Shown: one piece after another, positions 30,446 to 39,500 of the stretch
How the letters are laid out: every line of letters starts with the position of its first letter
How positions within the stretch are numbered: the stretch's first letter is position 1
Source of the DNA: Metopolophium dirhodum
Taxonomy: Eukaryota > Arthropoda > Insecta > Hemiptera > Aphididae
NCBI RefSeq assembly: GCF_019925205.1
Contig: NC_083560.1
Coordinates: 145,968,526 to 146,032,525 of the forward strand
Direction: 5' to 3'
DNA: 64,000 nucleotides
The notes under the pieces: generated by a model
The model's database searches: none
The model's input: only the letters and a program-made list of their open reading frames with translations
What the model was told of the DNA's origin: nothing
Made by a program: the position numbers and the translations under genes

Positions 30446-31760
30446 ACAAAATAATTCTATAATTAAAAAAATTATATTCAAAGGTAATCAATGTATAAAT
30501 AATAATAAATATTCTGTTAAATTAATATAAACTAAATAATTTATATTAAAAAATAATTTACCATATTGAGTATATAAATATAAATAAAGACTATATAAAA
30601 ATATTAAAATCATAATTAATAAATAAAATATATAAAAATAATCTAATCAAATTATTAAACTAATTAATAAAAATAATTCACCAAATAAATTTAAAGAAGG
30701 AGGAAAAGATATATTAGAAGAACATAATAAAAATCATCAAAATGATAAAAAAGGATAAATATTAATTAAACCTTTATTTAAAAACATTCTACGACTTTTA
30801 AAACGTAAATAACAAATATTTCTTAAACAAAATAATCCAGAAGAACATAAACCATGACCAAATATTAAAATTAATGAACCAAAATAACCTCAATTATTTA
30901 AAGTTAAAAACCCAATAATAACTAAACCTATATGAACAACAGAAGAATAAGCAATTAAAATTTTAAGATCTCTTTGAAAAAAACAAACTAATCTTAAAAT
31001 TATTATTCCTAATAAACATAAAGAAATTAATAAATAATTAAATTTAAGATTAATCTTAAAAATTAACATTAAAATATGATAAATACCAAAACCACCTAAT
31101 TTTAATATAATACCAGCCAAAATTATTGAACCACAAATAGGAGCTTCAACATAAGCTTTAGGTAATCAAATATGAAATATAAATAAAGGTATTTTAACTA
31201 AAAAAATTATTATTAAAAATATATAAAAATAAAAATTTAAATTATTTAAATAATCAAAATAATACATAAATATAAAATTAAAATTATTTAAACTTAATAA
31301 ACATGAAAAAAAAGGTAAAGAAAAAAAAATTATATAAATAAATAAATAAAATCCAGCTTTAAAACGCTCATATTGATATCCTCAACCATAAATTAAAATA
31401 ATTACAGGAATTAAATTAATTTCATAAAAAATATAAAATAAAAAAAAACTATTTCTAAAAAAACAAAAATAAAAAATAATAACAAAAATAAATATTAATA
31501 AATTAAAATAATTAAAATAATTATTTTTAAAATTAAGTTTAGAAATATAAACTAATCTAATAATCCAAATACCTAGTATAAATATTAAATAAGAAAATAT
31601 ATCTATACCAAATAAATATCTAATATTTAAAAAATAATTGAATATTGGAATCTTAAAATATATAAAAAAAAAAAAAAAAATTCTGGGCTAATCATCATCT
31701 TTTAACCTTCAAGCTAAAAAAAATCATTCTAAAAATAATTAATATTAAAATTATTAACAT
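30446..31760 (-). pseudogene. nad4: nad4 (NUMT copy)
   Basis: NADH dehydrogenase subunit 4 of complex I. It starts at ATG 31,760-31,758, overlapping the end of nad4L by 7 bases as is usual in insects. It ends at the edge of trnH, probably with an incomplete stop. Conserved stretches are visible: LPKAYVEAPICGSM (near 31,150), ILAGI.LKLGGFGIYH (near 31,100) and LKILIAYSSVVH (about 30,930-30,970). The run of 17 A at 31,664-31,680 puts the N-terminal 30 codons out of frame with the rest by one base. The length fits the family, about 1.31 kb. Confidence 0.88.
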
Positions 31761-32047
31761 TGTAAAATTATTAATGATTTTATATAATCATTTCCATATA
31801 TACGAACTATTAAAATCAAAATTGTTAAACCTAATACTCTTTCACTAATACAAAAAATAAAAAAAACTAATAATAAAATATATTGCTTAATAAATATTAT
31901 TAAGTTTAACAAAAACAATAAAGATAAAATTAATAATAAATATTCTAATCCTAAAAGTATTATTAATAAATGATTAAAATTAAAAATATAAAATAAAACT
32001 CCAGAAAATAATATAAATATTAAAACTAAAATAAATAAATTTATCAT
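31754..32047 (-). CDS. nad4L: nad4L (NUMT copy, frame intact)
   Basis: NADH dehydrogenase subunit 4L, a 97-residue, three-helix membrane subunit of complex I. The frame runs from ATG 32,047-32,045 to the stop at 31,754 without interruption and contains the expected LLGLEYLLL and CISERVLGLTILI segments. Although unbroken, it uses the mitochondrial code and lacks nuclear signals. It is therefore listed as an open frame in a NUMT rather than an expressed gene. Confidence 0.88.
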   Translation of the reverse strand: MINLFILVLIFILFSGVLFYIFNFNHLLIILLGLEYLLLILSLLFLLNLIIFIKQYILLLVFFIFCISERVLGLTILILIVRIYGNDYIKSLIILQC

Positions 32048-32107
32048 TTTAATAGTTTAAAAAAAACATTGATATTGTAAATCAAAATTATAAAATTATT
32101 TAAAATA
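32047..32107 (+). tRNA. trnT: mitochondrial tRNA-Thr (NUMT copy)
   Basis: The anticodon TGT lies in the loop of the stem ttgat/atcaa. The acceptor TTTTAAT pairs with ATTTAAAA. It overlaps nad4L by about one base. Confidence 0.75.
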
Positions 32108-32110
32108 AAT

Positions 32111-32175
32111 CAGTATAAATATATACATATTATCATTAATCTCCAAAATTAATATTTTAATTAAAATATATACTG
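32111..32175 (-). tRNA. trnP: mitochondrial tRNA-Pro (NUMT copy)
   Basis: The anticodon TGG reads as CCA on + near 32,143. Acceptor arms cagtata and tatactg pair perfectly. It directly precedes nad6. Confidence 0.8.
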
Positions 32176-32176
32176 A

Positions 32177-32671
32177 ATTTTAAAAATTATTTTATTAACT
32201 AATTTAATTATAGCAATTATATTAACAATAATGAAATCACCTATTAGATCAAATTTAATTATTTTAATTCAAACAATAACTTTAACTATAATAATTAATT
32301 TAATTAATAAAACATCATGAATTTCATTTATAGTTTTCATTTTATATATTGGAGGATTAATAATTATTTTTTTATATATCTCAAGAATTGCTTTTAATGA
32401 ATTAAACATTAATAAAAATTATAAAAACATAATTTACAAAATAATTTTTATATTTTTAATATTAATTTACTTTAAATTATCTCTAAATATAGAAAATATG
32501 ATTTATGAAAATAAATTTATATTTGAAGATAACTTTTACTTATTAAACATATTTATAATACCTAATAATATTTTAATTTATATAATTATATTTATTCTTT
32601 TTTTTATATTAATTTTAATTATCTGAATATTAAAAATTAATAAAGGACCAATTCGACAAAAAACCAATTAA
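32177..32671 (+). CDS. nad6: nad6 (NUMT copy, ends in frame)
   Basis: NADH dehydrogenase subunit 6 of complex I. It starts ATT at 32,177 and ends TAA at 32,669-32,671, overlapping the cob ATG by one base. The 495-nt span is an exact multiple of three and start and stop are in phase. It encodes 164 mostly hydrophobic residues with the conserved FxLYIGGLMIIFLYIS segment near 32,345. TGA occurs as Trp, so it is not translatable in the nucleus. I checked the ends and several internal segments but not every codon. Confidence 0.85.
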
Positions 32672-33786
32672 TGAAAAAAAACATAATAAAAATTATATCA
32701 CCAATATTAAACTTACCAACACCTACTAGAATTAGTTTTATATGAAATTTTGGATCTTTATTAATAATCTGCTTAATTAATCAAATTTTAACAGGATTAT
32801 TTTTAGCTTTCCATTATAAAACAGATATTAACTTAGCTTTTCAAAGAATTATTAATATAAATCGAAATATTAATTTTGGATGATTAATTCGTTCTTTCCA
32901 TGCCAATGGGGCATCAATATTTTTTATTATAATTTATATTCATATTAGACGAGGAATTTATATAAATTCATTTAATTTTAAAATAACATGAATTGTAGGA
33001 GTATTATTATTATTATTAACTATAATAACAGCTTTTGTAGGATATGTATTACCATGAGGACAAATATCATTTTGAGGTGCAACAGTAATTACAAATCTTT
33101 TATCAGCAATTCCATATTTAGGAAATTCAATTGTAATTTGAATTTGAGGAGGCTTCTCTATTAGTAATGCTACATTAACACGATTTTTTTCAATTCACTT
33201 TATTTTACCTTTTATTATTATTTTATTTACTTTTATTCATCTTTTTTTTTTACATATAACAGGATCTAATAATCCATTAGGTATTAATAGAAATTTTGAT
33301 AAAATCACATTTTCACCTTATTTCTTAATTAAAGATTTAATTGGATTAATTATATTTATATGAATATTTTTCATTTTAACTTTAATTTTTCCTTATTTAT
33401 TAAATGATCATAATAATTTTGATATAGCAAATTCAATAATTACACCTAATCATATTCAACCAGAATGATATTTTTTATTTTCATATTCAATTTTACGAGC
33501 AATCCCTAATAAATTAGGAGGAGTTATTGCCTTAATATTATCAATTTTAATTTTATTAATTATACCTTTATTAAATAAAAAAAACTTTTTAAGAAATAAA
33601 TTTTATCCTATAAATAAAATTCTATTTTGAATTTTTATTATAACATTTTTTATATTAACATGAATTGGTATACAACCTGGTATACCAATCCTTTTATTTC
33701 AACAAGTCAAATTTTTACAACAATTTACTTTTCATATTTTTTTATTAATTTTTATATTATAAAAATATGAGATAAATTATTAACTT
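32671..33786 (+). pseudogene. cob: cob, cytochrome b (NUMT copy, C-terminus shifted)
   Basis: Cytochrome b of respiratory complex III. From ATG at 32,671 the haem-ligand and quinone-site segments read normally: SFHANGASIFFI with its His near 32,900, GQMSFWGATVITNLLSAIP near 33,060, and HIQPEWYFLFSYSILRAIPNKLGG at about 33,450-33,520. Near the end, after WIGMQP, 2 extra bases put the last ~30 codons out of frame. The altered segment is a perfect 10-bp inverted repeat, ATTGGTATAC (33,664) and GTATACCAAT (33,680), where the conserved PVEYPF motif should stand. Downstream the old frame recovers (TSQI, then YFSYFFINF) to a TAA near 33,786. Confidence 0.87.
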
Positions 33787-33795
33787 AATAAAATC

Positions 33796-33859
33796 AGTTA
33801 ATTAATTTATTTAAAATATTTATTTTGAAAATAAAAAATAGAAATTAATTCTATTAACT
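33796..33859 (+). tRNA. trnS2: mitochondrial tRNA-Ser(UCN) (NUMT copy)
   Basis: The anticodon TGA sits in the loop ttttgaaaa near 33,823. Acceptor arms AGTTAAT and ATTAACT pair perfectly. It lies between cob and nad1 as in insects. Confidence 0.8.
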
Positions 33860-33860
33860 T

Positions 33861-34804
33861 AATACTAAAATAAATGATATAAGTTAAATAATTTAACAGA
33901 AAAATTAAATATAAATAAAAATAAAGATAAAGGTAAAATTAATTTTCAAATTAAATATATTAATTTATCATAACGAAAACGTGGTAAAAACCCACGTAAT
34001 CAAATAACTAAAAATATAAATATTAAAATAAAAATATTTAAATAAAACTTATTCATTATTAAACCAAAAAATATTTCACATAATAATATACCTATAAATA
34101 TAATTCTTATATATTCAGATATAAAAATAAAAATAAAAGATAAACTTCTAAATTCAATATTAAAACCAGAAACTAATTCTGATTCTCCTTCAGAAAAATC
34201 AAAAGGAGAACGATTCATTTCTGCTAAAAATCTAATTAATAATAAAATAAATATTAAAAAAAGAAAAAAAAAATTTAGAATTTATTTGATAAATATAAAA
34301 ATCATTTAAATTAAATCTATTAATTAAAAATATTAAATTTATAATAATAATTATTATTCTCACTTCATAAGAAATTATTTGAGAAATAAAACGAATTATC
34401 CCTAAAACTGAATAATTAGAATTAGATGATCATCTAATTATTAAAAAAATATAAACTATTAAACTCGAACAACAAAACATATAAATTAAACCAAAACCTA
34501 TAATATAATTTATACCAATATAAGGATAAATAAATCAAAAAAAAACAGAAATTAATAAACCTAATATAGGAGAAATTATAAAAATTAAAAAATTTATATT
34601 TATAGGATAATTAACTTCTTTAAAAAATAACTTTAAACCATCACCTATAGGTTGAAAAACACCTTTAATAAAAAATTTATTAGGACCTTTACGTAATTGA
34701 ATATAACCTAAAACTTTACGTTCTAATAAAGTAAAAAAAGCTACTCTTATGAAAACTATTAAAAATAAAATCAAAAAATTAATAATTATAATAAATATAA
34801 AAAT
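33861..34804 (-). pseudogene. nad1: nad1 (NUMT copy, frameshifted)
   Basis: NADH dehydrogenase subunit 1 of complex I. The N-terminal half reads MxFxLLERKVLGYIQLRKGPNK and GLFQPIGDGLKLFFKE-like sequence (about 34,610-34,770). The C-terminal half has the hallmark FLAEMNRSPFDFSEGESELVSGFN at about 34,150-34,230. The two halves differ by one frame; the likely cause is one extra base in the A-runs at 34,258-34,272. The gene starts one base from trnL1 and ends next to trnS2, the normal arrangement, and is about the normal 0.94 kb. Confidence 0.88.
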
Positions 34805-34805
34805 T

Positions 34806-34869
34806 ACTATCTATAATTAAAATTATATAATTAAATTCTAAATTTAACACAATTATCTGCCAAAATAGT
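34806..34869 (-). tRNA. trnL1: mitochondrial tRNA-Leu(CUN) (NUMT copy)
   Basis: The anticodon TAG reads as CTA on + near 34,838. Acceptor arms actat and atagt pair. It lies between nad1 and rrnL. Confidence 0.75.
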
Positions 34870-35473
34870 TAAATTAATTTAATTCACTTAATAAAAAAAT
34901 TTAATTTAATTATTTAATCCTTTCGTACTAAAATAAATTATTTTTTAAAAGATAGAAACCAACCTGGCTTACACCGGTTTGAACTCAAATCATGTAAGAA
35001 TTTAAAGGTCGAACAGACCTAATACTTAAAATTTTGCACCTAAGATTAATCTTAATTCAACATCGAGGTCGCAAACTAATTTTTAAATTTGAACTTAAAA
35101 AATTAATTACGCTGTTATCCCTAAAGTAACTTTTTCCTATAATTAAAAATTTTAATTCAAATAATCACTAAATAATGTAAAATTTTAAAAAAAGTTTAAT
35201 AATTTTTTTTATCACCCCAATAAAATAAATAATAAAATTAAAATATTTATAATCCAAAAAAATTAAAATTAATATTTATAAAGTTTTATAGGGTCTTATC
35301 GTCCCTTTAAATAATTTAAGCTTTTTTACTTAAAAATAAAATTTTAATTATATAAATAATAAAGTTTATTTCTCATCAAATCTTTCATACAAGTCCTCAA
35401 TTAAAAGACTAATTATTATGCTACCTTTGCACAGTCAAAATACTGCAGCATTTAATAAATCATTGAGCAGATC
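34870..35473 (-). rRNA. rrnL: rrnL (16S) 3' part, NUMT copy, split by a BEL element
   Basis: This is the large mitochondrial ribosomal RNA, 3' third. The peptidyl-transferase region is recognisable on + as tcctttcgtactaaaat (near 34,917), accaacctggcttacaccgg (34,968), aacatcgaggtcgcaaac (35,058) and acgctgttatccctaaagtaac (35,108). The sequence stops at cattgagcagatc (35,473), where a retrotransposon is inserted. It resumes at 42,903 with ctatattaaattaaac after a 5-bp duplication. It could not yield an intact rRNA. Confidence 0.93.
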
Positions 35474-36415
35474 TGTTCAGACCCAAGCACTAGAGCGCGC
35501 CAGATAATTCGGATAAAAAGAACGTTATCGATTCCGGTCACGCCTGCGCCGCTATCACCGGTATACGACTGTCCTGCTCGCGCTATACAGTCGTAGTCGT
35601 GTGTTGTTGTCGATACTTGTCGCAGCTGTTACCGACCCGTCTCGTTATTATTCCAATGCGCAATAGTGTGCCTTTAAAAAACCGCGTGTGCCGCCTTTGT
35701 CGATTCGCCGTAAAATCGGTGTGTAGCCGTGTCTTTTGTGCCGTCGCCACGATTGTTGGTCCTTAGCGTTACGCGTAGATAACGTCTTCGTGTGTTGTTG
35801 TGTCGCCGCCATTAGCGTCCGTTACGCACACGCACGTTTGTTTGTGCTCGGCACCTTCCGCCGCCTTGTTGTTATGTCACAGGCGCGGATAGATGCGCGT
35901 CGTTGAAATTCGTGGCTCAGCTTAAATCGTAATTTTACCGGTTCGGTTAATTTTTTAATTCGACATCACCGTGTACACTTGATACCCACGTGTTTGGATA
36001 CGTCGTACTCATTGTCCACCGTCGGTACGTCGCGTAGTGCAAGTATACACCTCCGTATGGGAACAAGTGCTCCGGTCAACTTCAACCAGGTCAGACGTAT
36101 CATACCCATACTGTTTATTATTTGATAATTGTTATCAACGCTGATACGCAGTTGTTTGTATTATTAATTTCATGATTTAATTTTTTAATTATTTGTAATT
36201 TGTGTAGGACTAACATAGTAATAAGTTATTCTCATGTATTCCAATGAATGAAATCCTATATGTACAATAAATTTATACAGTCCACTATTCAGGATATTTT
36301 GTCGTTTCTTATTAATTTTATACATATATATTATTAAGACTCAATCAGGTTTTATTTACCAGCAAATAGTTGAGATACAACCGTGTTCATTTGAATCGGC
36401 TATCATGACTAAACA
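35474..36415 (+). repeat. 5' LTR of the intact BEL element
   Basis: It starts TGTTCAGACCC and ends GACTAAACA. The first 550 bases are GC- and CpG-rich and the rest AT-rich. An aataaa signal occurs near 36,267 and probable transcription signals lie in the first half; no classical TATA box was placed. Confidence 0.95.
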
Positions 36416-36417
36416 TT

Positions 36418-36435
36418 TGGTCCTTCGGGCCGGAT
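36418..36435 (+). promoter_or_regulatory. Primer-binding site of the intact BEL element
   Basis: TGGTCCTTCGGGCCGGAT starts with TGG two bases after the LTR and would pair with the 3' end of a tRNA. It is identical to the site in the deleted BEL at 28,531-28,548. Confidence 0.88.
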
Positions 36436-36509
36436 AATTTGTGTAATTTTAATTAATTAATTTGTCCGTCTTATCTTGCTTGCTCTTTATTCCTTAAAAA
36501 TCGTGTAAT

Positions 36510-39500
36510 ATGGGAAGGCCTAAGCGTCAAGATTTGGACAATGCTGCTGATAGTAAACGGTCGTTAGTTCGTGCTCGTGCATCGCGGGATGCATCGTTGC
36601 GGTCAATTAAAAAAATAAATACTATAGCCGAAGAAGTTAAATTAGATGTTGATCGTCGCGCATTATTTGAGGCTCACTATTTGTCATTGAAAAGGTTCGT
36701 TGATCAATTTGAGTTAGAACAGCAAGCAGTATTAAATGCCCTTGTTGATTTAGATAATGTAGTCGAGTTTGAAAATGTTGATGCTGTTGTCACTGATACT
36801 ATGGAAGAGGTATGTGCAAACATTCAACTTATTGCTACTGGCTTCCATAGCACTTCTGTTAATGTGACTGCAGATAATAATGTTTCTACTGGTGCACGAC
36901 AAACAGCACAGGCAATTGTGTTACCAAAAATTGAATTGCCAAAATTTGATGGTAATGTCCTGGGTTGGGTATCGTTTCGTGACATGTTTCAATCACTAGT
37001 TCATGACAACCCTGATATTTCTAATATTCAACGTTACCATTTTTTAATTTTAAGTCTGTCCGGTCCAGCACTTACAGTAGTGAAAGCGATCCCTTTGACG
37101 GCTGATAATTATATCATAGCTTGGAACGCATTGAAACAGTCGTTTGAAAATCAAAGACTATTAGCTTCGGCACACATTGACAAATTGTTTTCATTTGTGC
37201 CATTGAAAAAAGAATCATTGTCGTCACTGTCGTCATTTGTTCATGTATTCACTGAAAATGTCTCTGCTATTAAAGCACTTGGTGTCAAGGACCTAGCTGG
37301 TTTTATTTTGTTTCATATTGGTGCTCGTGTAATTGATACAGAGACAAGGCGACTGTTCGAAGCAAGTATTGAACAAAATGCAGTCCCTAATTTAGATATT
37401 TTATTACAATTTGTCGCACACAGATGCAAAATTTTAGAAAATGTGGGAACGTCGGTTGGAATTAATGACAAACCTGACAGCACTCTTAAAGGTAGTAGTA
37501 AGAAAAACAAAAGTGGCTCCCTTGGCAAAACTTCACTGTCAGTGTCTTCTACATCCACAACATCAAAATGTTTATTTTGTCAACACGAACATCAGATTTA
37601 TCGTTGCTTTGTATTTAAACGCAAACCAGTTACAGTACGGCGCAAGTTTGTGAGCGATCATAATTTGTGTTTTATATGCTTAAAAACGGGACATAGTGTT
37701 GGTTCTTGTACTGCTTCTTTTACATGTAAAAAATGTGAAGGTCGTCATAATACACTGTTACATATAGAAAATGTCGGTACAAAAAATAACAGTGAGACGA
37801 CACAGAAAGAGAAGTCAGATGTTCAGTCCTCTACGTCCAAACCTGTTGAAAATAACACTGTGTTCGCAGGTACGATAGCGACACAAGCAACTGTAGTGTT
37901 AGGTACTGCGGTTGTTCGTATACAAGATGACACAGGTGTTACTCATCAGGTTCGAATTTTATTAGATAGTGGGTCACAGGTTTCGGCCATTACTGCAGGT
38001 TGTGCCACCAGACTTGGTCTTAAACGCACCAGGAGTCATGTAGAGGTAGTTGGCCTCTCTCAACAACCGGTGTCCAAGGTAAAAGGTGTTACTCAGTGCG
38101 CGTTTTTTCCGCTTCAGTCAGATCAACCACTGTTTAAAGCAAATAATGTTATAATATTGTCCCAAATTACTGGATTAATGCCAATGTGTTCACTCCCTGC
38201 TACGGTGCGCACGCGATATCAACACCTAGTACTAGCTGATCCGGAATTTGATCATCCTGGCACCGTGGACATGTTAATAGGAGGTGATTTATACCCGATG
38301 ATTTTGCAGCCCAAAGCGGACATCATCCATACGCCTGGATTGCCGTCAGCAATGCACACAAATCTCGGTTGGATAATTGTTGGTTCACTCAGGGATCCTA
38401 CTTCATTACCTCTGATGTCGTTGACTATTAGTGCAGTACCAGTCCTGAATGAAACGTTGCAACGATTTTGGACGGTTGAAGAGCCGACTGCCCCAGTACA
38501 CTCGACCACCGAAGACGAACGATGCGAGGAGTGGTTCTGTAAAACAGTGTCACGGGACACATCAGGCAGATTTTGCGTTGCTCTCCCTTTTCGGTCTACA
38601 ATAGAAGTTCAAGGTAATCAAAATCAGGACTTGAGTACGGCTAGTGGTCTTGGTTCTTCGCGTGCGATGGCTCAAAACCGGTTGTTTAATATTGAACGTC
38701 GCCTAGCAAAGGATCCTGAACTATATTCCGCGTATCGTGACTTCATGGATGAATATCTGTCGCTCGGTCACATGCGCCTAGCTGAGAAACCAGGGAAGTA
38801 TTTTATCCCACATCATGCGGTTGTTAAACGGCAAAACGAAAAATTAAAAATTCGGGTAGTCTTTGATGCGTCGGCCAAGTCATCTTCTGGTTTATCACTT
38901 AACGACTGCTTGGCAACTGGACCAAAATTGCAGAGTGATATCACCGACATATTACTTCGTAGCCGTTTCCACAAGTTCTTGTTCATCGCAGATATTGAGA
39001 AAATGTACAGGCAGATCCGAGTCAATGATGCAGATTGTGCGTATCAACATATACTTTGGCGAAATTCGCCCACTGAAGAAGTCAAAGAGTACGAATTATG
39101 TACTATCACTTATGGTGTCAACGCAGCTCCGTTTTTGGCAATCAGATGTTTACACCAACTGGACTCGGAAAATGGATCTGAATTTCCTTTGGCAGAAAAT
39201 TTGTTGGTTACATCAACGTATGTTGACGACATTGTGGCAGGTGCTGATACCGAAAAGGAAGCTCTGGAGCTTCAGGATCAAGTCATATCCCTATTACGCA
39301 AAGGTGGGTTCCATTTACGAAAATGGGCCAGTAATTGTGAGGCAGTATTAAAAGGTATAGCTGCTGAAGACCGCGCAATGGACCCATCCTTTGAACTTAA
39401 AGATGACCAATCAGTAAAGGTATTAGGTTTACATTGGATTACTACGTCGGATGCCTTAGGCTACCACATTAACATCAACAAGGTCGAACCAACCAAGCGC

